Of a DNA stretch of 64,000 nucleotides, positions 23,617 to 34,957 are shown piece after piece. The notes below the pieces were generated by a model. It did not search any database and had not been told where the DNA came from. It worked only from the letters and a program-made list of their open reading frames with translations. How positions within the stretch are numbered: position 1 is the first letter of the stretch; every line of letters begins with the position of its first letter. The stretch is from positions 97,799,628 to 97,863,627 of the forward strand of contig CM044309.1 in the NCBI GenBank assembly GCA_024291935.2, written 5' to 3'. Position numbers and translations under genes: made by a program. The DNA comes from Okapia johnstoni. Lineage: Eukaryota; Chordata; Mammalia; Artiodactyla; Giraffidae.

Positions 23617-24541
23617 TCACACTGCCGGGAGCCAGCTCACGAGATCCCACCCATGACAGAGTCATGAGGAGAAGACCTGATAAGCAGAGCAACTCAGGCC
23701 TCAGGGATTCTCGGGAGGCTGCCTCAGCGCTCACCTTAAAGATGATATCTCTCTTTCTGATGCTTGCTATAATAAACCTCTTTTTATTTTCTGTGACTTA
23801 GGTAAAAGTCCTTTCCTGATCTCTTCCTAAATAGATCAATCTGAAACCTTAATTGACAGAGCCCCCAAACAGTGGCACCCTATAAGATTATCTAGGATAT
23901 AGAGTATTTTAATCTAAACTCCTCTTGCTAGCATATTAGTTTGTTTGATAAATATGCCTGTGCCTTTGGAGCTAATGTGCATGACTGCTCCTTAACAATA
24001 AAACAGCATTGAGAGCCTCCTCACAGAAAGCCCCAATGGGCACAGAACCCTTCATAGGAAAAAGGCATGTTAGGAAATATAAGAAATATTGCTTTATGAA
24101 ACTGTTGCTTAGTCTATATTTACTCACTATGTTTTTACTCTTAACGTATTTAGCCTATATAATGAAAGCATAATAGTTAGAAATTTATATAAATAAAAGT
24201 TTAGCTTTAATACAAATAATAAGACAATTGTTGATTTAACTGATGATTCTTACTTAGAGCTGACCTTCAGCTTGCTGTTCTATGACTTTATGGAACCACA
24301 TTCTTTTCTGTTAAGCTCAAGGCATAAAATAAATTACCAAAAACAGGTTTTACCTTAAAACTTTCCATTGATAAATTCTTTCCTGCTGTGCCTGATACAA
24401 AAGTGTTCTGACTGATCAACCCTTATCGATGGAGAGTCACAAGATGTTAGCAGGCCCCCAGGCCGGAAGATGATGTAAACAAAATGAGGCTTTTTGTAAC
24501 TAAAGACATGCAAATGGTTTCGATGAGGGTCAAAACTGCTG

Positions 24542-24673
24542 GCCCATTAAGCTGAATTGGTAGGCCCATTAAGCTGAATTCATATGCCCATTAAGCTAAA
24601 TTGGTATGCCCACTAAGCTGAATCACTATGCCCACTAAGCTGAGTTGGTATGCCCACTAAGCTGAATTGGTAT
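24542..24673 (+). repeat. 22-bp minisatellite, six units, inside the LTR U3
   Basis: Six uninterrupted 22-bp units start at 24542, 24564, 24586, 24608, 24630 and 24652, each of the form GCCCAYTAAGCTRAAT plus six variable bases. A C/T difference separates the first three units (GCCCATTAAG) from the last three (GCCCACTAAG). It lies about 40 bp upstream of the TATA box, where retroviral enhancer repeats usually sit. Confidence 0.97.
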
Positions 24674-24713
24674 GACTCTATACTTTACATTTGTTTCTAT
24701 GTACCACTAAAAA

Positions 24714-24740
24714 TATAAAAGCTGTGTTAAAAACAATAAA
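24714..24740 (+). promoter_or_regulatory. LTR TATA box and polyadenylation signal
   Basis: TATAAAA at 24714-24720 and AATAAA at 24735-24740 are only 14 bp apart. In short-R betaretroviral LTRs, transcription starts close to the poly-A signal, which fits this arrangement. Whether it is still active is unknown. Confidence 0.65.
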
Positions 24741-24853
24741 GTTGGGAGACACTTGGAAACGCTAAGACTCGCTGTGTCTTCTCATTTGTATCTCCGACGC
24801 CGTCCATCCTGAGGGAACTCTGGACCAGCTGGAGCTGGACTCCGGCACCACAC

Positions 24854-25229
24854 AACTCCACAGTAATGGGGAAGCGTGGAATTAGATGTGGTAGAATCTG
24901 GTAGCTTTGCATCATCATACTGTACCATCTACTTGATTTCTTTGACTCTTCCACTTTCTGTGATCTATTTTATCTTTTCTATGGGTTGAAACACAAACCT
25001 TGACTTTCATATTCTCATTTGATATTGAATCTTTGTGTTTTGTGCCTTAAGGTTTTTGTGATTAGTAATCCAGTATTTGTATCCTTATTTTATTTTTTCT
25101 GTTTTGGCTGATTCAGAACTATCTCAACTGCTGCATCTGCTTTGTCTATATCAAGATGTCATTCTCTAAACATGTGAAAGCCCATTGAAGCATATAATCC
25201 AGTCTAGATTATAAAACATGATTTTTAAG
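24854..25229. other. Unassigned AT-rich DNA
   Basis: No gene or named repeat seen between the solo LTR and the following LINE-1 fragment. Confidence 0.5.
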
Positions 25230-25520
25230 GTCTACATGTGATGGTTCAGTGTAGGTACATATTGTGAAATGAGTACCACAATTAACACATTGATCCTCTC
25301 ACGTCTTACCTTTGTGTGTGTGTGTGTGTGTGTGTATGTGTGTGTGCATGCATGAGCATGTGGTGTGAGAACACTTAAGATTTACTCTCAATAAATTTCA
25401 GCTGTATAATGCTGTATTATTAACCCTAGTCATCAAACTGTACATTAGATCCCCAGAACTTATTCATCTTATGACTGAACATTTGTATGCTTTTGAGTAC
25501 AAATTTTTTCATATTCAATT
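25230..25520 (-). mobile_element. Old LINE-1 3' UTR, antisense, with TG repeat
   Basis: 'gtacatattgtgaaatgag', a TG run at about 25312-25346, 'gagaacacttaagattt' and 'gtacattagatccccagaac' form the standard antisense L1M 3' UTR. Confidence 0.88.
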
Positions 25521-26050
25521 TGTCTATCATAAATAAAATTCAAAAATTAAAAATAAATAATAGAGTAAAAACATAAAAAATAGAAATGCTATTGTTTAAA
25601 GGACTATGATTTATATATATATCAGCTCCTTTGATATTGATAAAAATAAGAGGAGTTTCTACCCATAGTGTATCCAGTGTAATCATGTCCAGTATATTAC
25701 TGTTTTCAAAGGGGCAAATTTTTCAGTTCAGTACACTACCACAGACTATTTTCATATAAAGTAGACTTCCCTCCACAGATTAGATTTCCCTTTCATATAC
25801 ATTCCCTTAATACCCCCAAGTGCTCTGAGCATAACAGACAACTTATAACGTGTAGACACACAGAGCTGCAGGGCTAAGGGAACATGCAGAGCTGCACACA
25901 AGCAAGAAGTCAATATCTTTCAGAAAATATTGTGAAAGTAAGTAGATAAACCCTGGAGGTATGGTAAAAGTAGCCTATCATTAGCAAGGAAAAGTAAATA
26001 GTGCAGTTAATTCTTCTCTTATCCTTTACCATAGAAAGCAAAGAGAGATA
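25521..26050. other. Unassigned AT-rich DNA
   Basis: No gene or named repeat recognised. Confidence 0.5.
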
Positions 26051-26165
26051 CATTATACACTGAAGCCAAGAGAGATTAAATACTTTACTCAAAATCACTT
26101 AGCTACAATTTGATTGAGCAAAGATATGAAAGGAGGTCTCCTTACTAACCACCACTCAAAAATTC
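26051..26165 (+). mobile_element. MIR SINE core fragment
   Basis: 'actgaagccaagagagatta' then 'ctcaaaatcacttagcta' aligns with the MIR 'fraction of gene loss' style core (GAGGCACAGAGAGGTTA, then AAGGTCACACAGCTA in the consensus as I recall it). Diverged and short. Confidence 0.55.
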
Positions 26166-26279
26166 ATTTCCAAGGCAGACAATTTAGAAGAAAATGGTGA
26201 GGGTACAGGATCAACAAATATAATGAAGAGAAATACAAAGCAGTCTAAAAGAGAGACTCATCTTACCCACATGGTGTAA

Positions 26280-26322
26280 GAGTCCTTTCCATTTGAGCAA
26301 CCAGGGAAGCCCCATTCCAGTT
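26280..26322 (-). mobile_element. Tiny BovA SINE remnant, antisense
   Basis: 'gagcaaccagggaagcccc' is the reverse complement of the SINE's 5' end. About 40 bp. Confidence 0.5.
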
Positions 26323-26488
26323 CCTAGTAAGGAGAAAAAAGTTAGGAAATAATGTAATCTGCTACAGAGTTCATTGTGTATCTGTGAAACTAAGATATTT
26401 CACTGTTTTATATATTTACGATTAATTGGTATAAGTCCTGTTCTTTCTTAAAGGTTTACATAATCTCAATTTTTTATTTTTCTTTAAG

Positions 26489-26583
26489 AAATTTCTGGAA
26501 TGAATAACCAGCTAGACAAGATGGAATGATCAAGTCCTCCTGATAGTGAAAGCTATTTAACTGCTCATGGTGGGAAATATTAG
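26489..26583 (+). other. Candidate non-coding exon (splice-bounded)
   Basis: A pyrimidine-rich acceptor (TTTTTTATTTTTCTTTAAG ending at 26488) and a near-consensus donor (TAG/GTAAGTAT from 26584) enclose 95 bp. All three forward frames contain stops, so it could only be a UTR or lncRNA exon. I do not recognise it as a repeat. Signals of this quality also arise by chance in 64 kb, so this is a suggestion only. Confidence 0.3.
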
Positions 26584-27434
26584 GTAAGTATCTTTTCTAC
26601 AAAATGATGCTCTAATAAGATTTTTTGTGTGTTCTGTTAACGTCTGCTACATTACTATTAAATGTTTTTCTTTCCCAGCAGTTCCTTGGTAAATAGATAT
26701 TAGAAAGTACAAAATATTCTCTCATAATAGTGCTTTATTAAGAAAATTCATGTTCTCTATCTCCCAAATCATTACTTAATCTAAAACAAAGTAACAAAAC
26801 AGTAAAAATAACTTTCATGCAATATTACTAATTAGACAAAACAGAAAACAATAAAATGTAGTAAGAAACCATTTTAAATTTATCCTGATATTCATATGTA
26901 ATGATTGGCAGATGCTAATGAGAAGAGAATGAGACAGAAGAAAGCATTTTTGTATTGACTGAAGGAGATTGGGTGGCTTTTTAAAGGCTATAATGTAGTA
27001 TTGTTGCCGTTGTAAATTATTTCCTTTTCTTGATACATGTTTTAAAAATCTGAAAATGTTACCTGGTCCTTGTATTGTAGATCTTCATATACCACACTTT
27101 CAGGGGATTCATGGGAATTATTGATTGCTCTGGCATGACTGAGGCTATCAAGTGATTAGTTTTATTGTACTCAAAATAGAAATAATATTTAAGAACTGAA
27201 ACAGAAAATAAAAGCTAGTTGAGTGAATATTCTTATAGTTTGTAATGAGTAGAGAGATAGTATTTCATGCCATTTGCTCCTAAATCTTTACCAATTTGAG
27301 TAACAAGTCATTTGTGGAAAGGGAAAGCAACTGCCGGGGAGGGGAACCTTCATGGTTCTTTTGGCTGTTCTAGTAATCAAATTGACACGTCAGATTAACA
27401 GGAGAAAGAAATCTAAATTTAATTACATATGTAA
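26584..27434. other. Unassigned AT-rich DNA
   Basis: No gene recognised. From about 27350 the sequence reads on past the SINE at 27443-27660 into 27670-28050, so the SINE interrupts it. That host sequence may be an ancient LTR, but I cannot support a name. Confidence 0.4.
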
Positions 27435-27442
27435 AGGAGTCT

Positions 27443-27660
27443 GAAGGATTCCCTGCTGGCTCAGTTGGTAAAGAATCTGCCTACAATGCAGGAAATGTGG
27501 ATTCTATGCCTGGGTTGGGAAAATACCCTGGAGAAGAAAATGGCAACCCACTCTAGTTATTCTTGCCTGGAGAATCCCATGGACAGAGGAGCCTCAGAGG
27601 CTACAGTCCATGGGGTTGCAAGAGTGGGTCTTGACTTAGTGACTAAACCACCACCACCAC
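27443..27660 (+). mobile_element. BovA2 SINE with short target duplication
   Basis: Nearly complete: 'gattccctgctggctcag', 'gaatctgcctacaatgcag', the 'cctggagaagaaaatggc' block and a CACCACCACCAC tail. Direct repeats AGGAGTCT lie at 27435-27442 and 27661-27668. The 75-codon frame is a SINE artefact. Confidence 0.93.
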
Positions 27661-27668
27661 AGGAGTCT

Positions 27669-30600
27669 CAAAAGAATATGAGACCCAAATAAGTGACCAA
27701 AGTAGGATGCTTTTATAATTTTTCAGAGAAAGAAGCAATTATTTGTGAAGATGTAATAAAATAGGAAGGTTGTTGAAGTAGCAAATTTACAAAGAAGTAA
27801 CAAATTTTGTTCATACAGACTTCTTGGCCTTGAATTTCCTATCTCTGGTGATAAGAATGTCTTCTACTCTCTTGAAGGACAGTACCTTCACAAGCGAGAT
27901 TTATTTCTTGCTTTCAGGAGAACAAAGGATAGGTTAGGAGGGTTAAGGTGCCCTTCTTGTATTGGCTGTTTTTTTAAGTCACTTTAATGCAAAATAATCA
28001 ATATACCAAAGTGTCATATTTTGAGGTGACCTGCCATGAACCCTATCACAATACAACAGTAATATTTGAAAGCTGACATTTAACAAAGTAGAAACTAAGA
28101 TGATAAAGAGAGTAAATTGTCTCATCTCTCAGGTTGTGAGATAAGTATATATCAATGAATAGACCTAAGTATCACCAGAACATTTGCAACTTAGACGCTT
28201 ACATGTTTTTTCATTAATTTTTTTTTTTATTTCTAACTGTTAAAATCCCAAAGGAGTGTTCTGTTGAAGTTTCAGGTCAGTACACCTTTTCCTTGAATGT
28301 TATGGGATTGTGAAGATACTAAGTTTTGTTTTGACACTAGACAGGTGCCAACAAAGAGGAGATGTGTCCTTTTCCAAATAGGATAGTGTCAGACCTTGGG
28401 GAACAGAACTCTGGCAAAAGTGAAGGAAATCTAAACCCCCAAGGTCAGAGTCAGAGCCTTTGGAAGGGGACCACTGGGAAATACAGACTGAGGGTCAGAA
28501 GGAATGCAAGAGTGGAGGGCTGGAGAAAGGATGCTTTAAATTTAAAGTCAGGTGTGTCAAAACCTATGTTTACCCCATAATTGCACATGTAAAAAACTTA
28601 CTTTGGGCTTCCCAGATGGCTAATATATATATATCACTATATATTCCAATATAATTTTAAGGATGAATGAGGGCAATATATGTATAATATATAAATATAT
28701 ATCTACCTAAGAGGTAGATATAACATTCATTAACATAATGGCTCTAACACATGAAAAATTATTTAGAGAAAAACAGTTTTAATCCTTCTACTAATTGATT
28801 TATTTCAGAAAGCTTCATGTAATGTATTTAAATGCCCCAATATTGTTTTTATAAATATTCCACTAGTGAAAATTCCACTGTCAGAAAGAAATACCAGCAT
28901 TTTAGGTATATCTGTTTTATTTTTACTCACTGTTGACTTTAAAAATATATGGATCACTGCATTTGTAAACCAAACAAGATTCAACTTAAAAGAAGTGATT
29001 TTATCAAACAGATGATTGTGCATCTGTCCATAGGCACCAACCCATTATCCATCTGATTCCTAAGCAATATTATTGCCAATGGGTGTTTTTGGTACTCAGA
29101 CTCATTTATACAGTTCCCTGTTTACATAAAATTATATAAATAAATTTTAAATTAAAGTTGTATTAGAATATCCATTTTGACTCTAAATCTCAATATTACT
29201 GACAACACCTGAAGGCTACCTTACCATTCAAAAAGTGAAGGACAATCTCAATACATTATCTATAAATCTGTCAGGTAAGGTGATTTGATATGAAGGTTGG
29301 CTTGAATATCTCAAAACTTTTTTTATAAATCTTAATTAAAATCAATGAAAATAACAACTTATGGTGGAGTTATCGTCATGAAACAAAGTTTTGTATGTTA
29401 TGTATAAAATGAAACAAACTTTTAGTTAAGTATGCTTTAAGTGAAACTCATTATGACAAGTGCATTTTTACATAACTGAAGAAACACTACCTCTATTTCC
29501 GACCTGAAAAATCCTACCGCAGTCTCCTCAAAATCACAGCTTCCTCCAGGAAAACAAAGAGACATGCCTATCTGTTTATAAAGCATCATTTCTACATGTA
29601 GAGAATGAAAATACATTCTGAAAGAAGGTTTTTATTCATCACAATCTACATCTTTTCAACAAATTCAATCTCAGAGGTAAAAATTGCTTAAGATTCTTTT
29701 TTTTACCCCCAGTTTCTCTGGAGGCTTCCTTTTGAAGGTTGGGTGAATACCAAAATGTTACCCTTTGTTTTTCTTTTGATATCTGTGTGTACCATGAGAT
29801 TCCACACATCCTACTTTGAAGCTGTGCTTTCTGTTGTTTCTATGCTGCTTGTATCACCTTCTAGTCCAGCTTGCTTTTGACTCTTTTCAACTCACTTTTT
29901 CTTTTAGTTCTTTAGCTGTGAAATTCCTTGGAGTCTTAGGCTGAAAAGACATGACTTGACTGCTAGCTTTCAAAAGTCACAAATGAAATGAGCTTAGAAA
30001 CTTAAAATAAATACTCTAGTGCCAAGTGCACAAACTTTGCTAAATACTGCAGTTTAGGCCATCAATTATATAAACCTGAGAAGACATGGTAACATAAAAT
30101 TATGGGAAAAAGTGACTAGATATCAGAAAAGAGACTTAATATGAATTTAATGGGTTGCGGTCATATTATTGAATCTGTTCAATAATGTTCCTTAATTGTT
30201 CAATAAGCTTCCTTAATCTGTTCAATAATGTTCCTTAAGAACATGTTTGGAAGAAAATCCATTATTCCACAATAGCCTTTTAAAATCTGTGTATGAGCCA
30301 CATTATAACAAAGTCCTTGGAACATAAATAACTTGAGTAAATGTTTTGTTTAATTTAATGTGAAAAGTAAGAAAGAATTAGAGCTCATCTATAAACTTTG
30401 GACTCCTAAATGGGTGAGCCAATTTACAGAGTAAAACTACTACAAAATGTTTTATCATTAAAATTAGGAGTATTGAAGGAGTACCTATTAAGTGTTTAAT
30501 GTGTTAATTAACTTGAGTTAACCCTTGTTTTCTATCACCTTAATGGATCATAAAATATATACATAATAAATGACTATATTTATATAATGTAAAGTAAGTT

Positions 30601-31069
30601 CTTCTAACAATATTATTAAGCACTTAAAAATAGCAATACCAATTATGGTGGACTATCTAATAAAGTCTTCTTGTGGGAATATAGCACTTGAATTCATGAA
30701 GGGATTGAAAAGGAATGAAGAAAAGCTTTGAACAAAATATAATGATTGAAAGCACAAATATAATCCATAAAATTCTCAAATTGCTAAATGTGCATGTATA
30801 ATCTTGGACACATAAAGAAATTAGAATAGATATCCTTAACAATGTTCGCTTTTAGCCATCTCTGTGTGAATCCTGCATTCTCAATTGGTAGTACAAAGCA
30901 TGAACCATATGCTATAATATTCTTGTTCACCTATTTGCCATCTGTGAACTCAAAGCAGTTGTTTTATTTGAGTTTCCACATGCCCTTCCTGAGAGGAGAT
31001 GCTTATATTCAAGGGTGTAGACTCTGCTAAAGACTCCATGGTGCAGATAGCCTCAAGAATTCATGAGAT
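27669..31069. other. Unassigned AT-rich DNA with simple repeats
   Basis: About 3.4 kb without a gene that I can support. It contains a SINE 5' scrap ('gggcttcccagatggcta', about 28606-28622) joined to an impure AT repeat (28622-28705), and a 22-bp triplication at 30174-30238. Frames at 28362-28654 have no domain. Confidence 0.5.
30174..30238. repeat. Three tandem copies of a 21-22-bp unit
   Basis: TCTGTTCAATAATGTTCCTT-type units at 30174-30195 and 30217-30238 are identical. The central copy (30196-30216) reads TTGTTCAATAAGCTTCCTT, one base shorter. Confidence 0.93.
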
Positions 31070-31200
31070 CTAGAAGTGGGTGTCCCTTGATTCAAATTCT
31101 GGTTCCATTACCCAGAAACTCTGTCATATGAGATAAATAGTTGACCTCAATAAATGCTGTTTTTCTTATCTATAAAATAAAAATTTGTATATGAATAAAC
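31070..31200 (-). mobile_element. MIR SINE fragment, antisense
   Basis: 'gattcaaattctggttcc', 'ctctgtcatatgagataa' and 'ttcttatctataaaataaaa' follow the order of an antisense MIR. Confidence 0.6.
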
Positions 31201-31461
31201 ACATAATCTGTATAAACATACAATGTGTGTGAACATATTTCATGCTGTACTTTATAGAGACATACTTTTAATCTATACATTTTTCCTTTGTGCTTCTCAG
31301 TGAAACATCACAAAAGGAGTTCCAACTACATCTATTGACCAATTTACATTCAGTTGCAGTATTTTGTTCATTTTCTAGTTGTATCTAAACGCTGTAAATC
31401 GAGATGTTCTTACCCACAATTCATGACCTCCATTCTGAAGGCCAAATTTTGAATCCTGGTT

Positions 31462-32274
31462 CAGTTCAGTTCAGTCACTCATGTCCGACCCTTTGCGAAT
31501 TTGTGGAATGCAACAGGCCAGGCCTCCCTGTCCATCACCAACTCCCAGAGTTTACTCAAGCTTGTCTCCATTGAGTCGGTGATGCCATCCAACCATCTCC
31601 TCCTCTGTCATCCCCTTCTCCTCCCACCTTCAATCTTTCCCAGCATCAAGGGTCTTTTCAGATGAGTCAGGTCTTCGCATCAGATGGCCAAAGTATTGGA
31701 GTTTCAGCTTCAGCATCAGTCGTTCCAATTAATATTCAGGACTGATTTCCTTTAGGATGGACTGGTTGGACCTCCTTTCAGTCCATGGGACTCTCAAGAT
31801 CTTCTCCAACACCACAGTTCAAAAGCATCAATTCTTCAGCACTCAGCTTTCTTTATAGTCCAACTCTCACATCCATACATGACTACTTGGAAAAACCATA
31901 GCCTTGACTAGACTGACCTTTGTTGGCAAAGTAATGTCTCTGCTTTTTAATATGCTATCTAGGTTGGTCATAACTTTTCTTCTAAGGAGCAAGCGTCTTT
32001 TAATTTCATGGCTGCAGTCACCATCTGCAGTGATTTTGGAACCCCCAAAAATAAAGTCAGCCACTGTTTCCACTGTTTCCCCATCTATTTGCCATGAAGT
32101 GATGGGACCAGATGCCATGATCTTAGTTAGTTTTCTGAATGTTGAGCTTTAAGCCAACTTTTCACTCTTCTCTTTCACTTTCATCAAGAGGCTCTTTAGT
32201 TCTTCGCTTTCTGCTATAAGGGTGGTGTCATCTGCATATCTGAAGTTATTGATATCTTTCCTGGCAATCTTGAT
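31462..32274 (-). mobile_element. BovB (RTE) LINE, 5' truncated, with 11-bp duplication
   Basis: The 3' end (CAGTTCAGTTCAGTCACTC) is at the left and the truncation at the right. Perfect repeats GAATCCTGGTT flank it at 31451-31461 and 32275-32285. The minus strand shows [39 protein letters not shown] and [16 protein letters not shown] of the BovB reverse transcriptase (31867-32118). Frameshifts separate the parts, and the catalytic region is absent. Confidence 0.96.
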
Positions 32275-32285
32275 GAATCCTGGTT

Positions 32286-33019
32286 AATATAGGTTAAACG
32301 GTATATACTAATTCTAGCTCATTATATTACACATCACAGAATTCTATTATAGTTACATTTTCAAAAACCCATTGGGAAGACTCTACAGCACAACTGTTTT
32401 GGCTTTTAATGCTATAACTTATACTTTTTTTCTGCAGTAAAGATGTTTAAACCTGCCTGAATGCTTAGTGGATATTAGTGACATCCAGAGAGTAAAATGA
32501 TATAAAAATTTATTAAAATTTTACTGACAAATAGCAGCATGCTTCAAGGTATTCTTTCTTTAGAAAATGTTCAATTGAGCAAACTGTATCCCATCATTAT
32601 TTAATCTACACATAAAAAACGTAAAACATTTTAATTTTCTTACTCAAAGCTGCTATGGTATGAATCCAATTCAGTAGTGATGGAATAGGGGATCAGACAA
32701 GCAATGTAAATTCTGGAAAATTACATAACAATAACTGCTTGAAGGTTAAATAATAATTTAAAGAGTGGCACAGAAAGGCAGAATTTGAAGGAAAGTGGTC
32801 ACTAGAAAAATGAAGCTACTGATTTGGATTTGCCTTTATAAGTCTTTTTGCCTGAGAGAAAAATAGAGTCCTTGCTGTATAATATGAACAGAGACAGTGC
32901 TCCAAAATCTGCATATATACTCTGCAATCCTTTTCTGGTCATTGAACTACACCTACATGGAGGACACTTCAAATTTCCCAGAAAAATAAAAAAATAACAT
33001 CTGGAAATCTAAAATAAAA
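32286..33019. other. Unassigned AT-rich DNA
   Basis: No gene or named repeat recognised. Confidence 0.5.
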
Positions 33020-33731
33020 AAGTAGAAGTTTCAGTTCTGGCTCACCAGAGGGATAATAGAGGTTAGGATTTAACTGAACAGAATCTCTGCCATCTAGATA
33101 AAAACATCAACACTATTGAAAGGAAGATAATAGATTTGAATTCCCTACAATTATGCTACCAACAAACAGCAAACCTTATACCTAATCTACAAGAAATAAT
33201 GAAAATAATGAGTAAAGAAACAGATAATTTGTGGATTAAAATGGAAACCATAAGAACAAGAACTAAATGGCAATGCTATGAAATAAAATCAGTATCTTGA
33301 AAGAAAAATTGCACTCATCAGTTTACTAGATCAAAGAAGAAAATGTCAATGTACTGGAATGCAAAATAGTAAAATAATCTTATCAGAGGAAAAGAATGAC
33401 AAAAGACTTAAAAAAAATTAGAAGTGTTTCAGAGACCAAAGGTGTGCAAAGAGGTCTATTTTTATTGTGCATTCTAGAAGGAGAAAGAGAATAGAGACAG
33501 ATGAAATCATTTGAAGAAATAATTTGGCAAATTTCCTAGATTTAGTGAAAAACATTTACTTAAAAATCAAGAATCTGAGTGAATCCTAAGACATTCTCAA
33601 ATCCTAAATAAAACCTAAGTCACGTATAGGTGACTAAAGTAAAAAATAGAGAGTCAAGTAATGAAAACAACTAGAGAAAAAAAGGATAATTTGTTTAAAG
33701 AAGAGCGATATATTGATATATTTATACATAC
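33020..33731 (+). mobile_element. Old HAL1/LINE-1 ORF1-region remnant, sense
   Basis: A-rich sense-strand sequence with 'gaaggagaaagagaatagag', 'gaagaaataatttggcaaat' and 'aaaacaactagagaaaaaa' in the order seen in HAL1/L1M ORF1. No open frame remains. It is interrupted at 33732 by a SINE fragment, and resumes at about 33839 ('acaatagagactagaaagc'). Confidence 0.65.
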
Positions 33732-33838
33732 TTTGTTGTTGTTGTTCAGTCACTAAGTCATTTGTCACATCTGACTCTTTGTGACCCCAGAAACAACTGC
33801 AGCTAGGCTCTTCTATCCTCCACTGTCTCCTAGAGTTC
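33732..33838 (-). mobile_element. BovB/Bov-tA 3' fragment, antisense
   Basis: A TTGTTGTTGTTG tail, then 'cagtcactaagtcatttg', 'ctgactctttgtgacccc' and 'ccactgtctcctagagtt'. It splits the HAL1-like element. Confidence 0.88.
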
Positions 33839-34275
33839 TATATATATTTACATCTTGTGAAAAAACAATAGAGACTAGAAAGCAATAGACATTATATTTA
33901 ATTCCTGGGGAAATAGTCAACATAAATAGTAAAAATATCTTACTAACATAAATAGTAAAAATATCTTCAATAAAGATAGAAAACTGACCAAATTAAGAGA
34001 CTAATAGGCAAAACCACAAACATAAGATGAAGATTATTGAGAAGCCACTCAGAACCACTAGAAAAAAATAGAAAAAGATATAGAGGCTTGGTCAACACCA
34101 TCTAATGCCAAACAGCAAAATATATATTCTTCTTAAGTATACAGCATGATCACCAAAGTAGAGCAAATGCTGGATCACATAATAAATTTCACTGAATTTC
34201 TAAAATATTCAAAGTTACAGAATATATTTTATAATAAAATTTAATTAAGTTATGAATCATGAACAAAAATATGCA
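33839..34275 (+). mobile_element. Old HAL1/LINE-1 remnant, sense (continued)
   Basis: Continues the interrupted element and then shows ORF2-like sequence ('attcttcttaagtatacag', 'gatcaccaaagtagagcaaa', 'tgctggatcacataataaa'). It contains a 26-bp-period duplication at 33919-33967 (AACATAAATAGTAAAAATA twice). Confidence 0.6.
33919..33967. repeat. Tandem duplication, period 26 bp
   Basis: A 23-bp block starting AACATAAATAGTAAAAAT is present at 33919-33941 and 33945-33967 without mismatches. Confidence 0.95.
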
Positions 34276-34324
34276 TGTAGAATCTTCTCCCAATTGTTAG
34301 AAAATTTTTAAAAATCACCTGTAT

Positions 34325-34957
34325 TTTTTTTTTAATCACTTCTGTCTTGATGAATGTTCATGTGAGTTGAATAAGATGTGTATTCTCCTCTTGTTAGGTA
34401 GACTGTCAGTTGGGTCAATTTGCTTTATTGTGCTGTTGCAGTCTTGTATACCCTTATTAATTGTTAGTATATTTAGTTCTACCAAAGACATTTATCTGAG
34501 AAAAGTCCTTGAAATTCCTAGCTATAATTGTTTCTCCTTTCAGTTCAGTCAGATTTTGCTTCATGTTTTCAAAAACTCTATTATGTGCATATTCATTTAG
34601 AATTTTCACTGTCTTCTTTCCTTTTTTGATTCTCTTGAAATGACTGTTTTATCATTATAAAATTAACCTTTTTGTGCCTGCTTCTTTCCATTTCCGAAGT
34701 CCATGTTATCATTGTCTCATATTGATATAGTCTCTTAGGTTTGATTGGTGTTTCTATGGCTTGTCTTTTAGTTTTTATTTTTACCTTTAGTCATTCAGGT
34801 TTATAAAGGGTTTACCTTTAGTCATCAGGTTTATAAATTTATTCCTTCTAGCTGTGCAGTCAGATGAGTTTTGACAAATGTCTGGAGACATGCAACCTGT
34901 ACTAAAATCAAGGCAAAGTGTATTTTCATCATTCCCTAAATGTCCTCATTCCATATT
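34325..34957 (-). mobile_element. Old LINE-1, antisense (part 1)
   Basis: 'gttgaataagatgtgtattc', 'cagtcttgtatacccttatt', 'cagattttgcttcatgtttt' and 'ggtgtttctatggcttgtc' fit an antisense L1M interior. It contains a 31-bp-period duplication at 34781-34837. A BovB interrupts it at 34958. Confidence 0.65.
34781..34837. repeat. Tandem duplication, period 31 bp
   Basis: TTACCTTTAGTCATTCAGG at 34781 recurs at 34812 with one T missing (TTACCTTTAGTCATCAGG). Both continue into TTTATAAA. Confidence 0.92.

Larger units (their letters stand above)
23623..24847 (+). mobile_element. Solo LTR of an endogenous retrovirus (class II/betaretrovirus-like)
   Basis: The unit is bounded by inverted ends TGCCGG and CCGGCA, with near-matching 6-bp flanks TCACAC (23617-23622) and CCACAC (24848-24853), as expected for class II retroviral integration. 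Near the 3' end a TATAAAA box (24714-24720) is followed closely by AATAAA (24735-24740) and a GC-richer segment. That spacing fits a betaretroviral LTR with a very short R region. The 1,225-bp length suits this class. No gag, pol or env sequence adjoins, so the provirus has been reduced to a single LTR, usually by LTR-LTR recombination. A second AATAAA at about 23770 lies in U3. I infer plus orientation from these signals. Confidence 0.85.

Noticed and set aside
30174..30238. CRISPR-like array
   Set aside because: Units are directly adjacent with no spacers, and the genome is mammalian.
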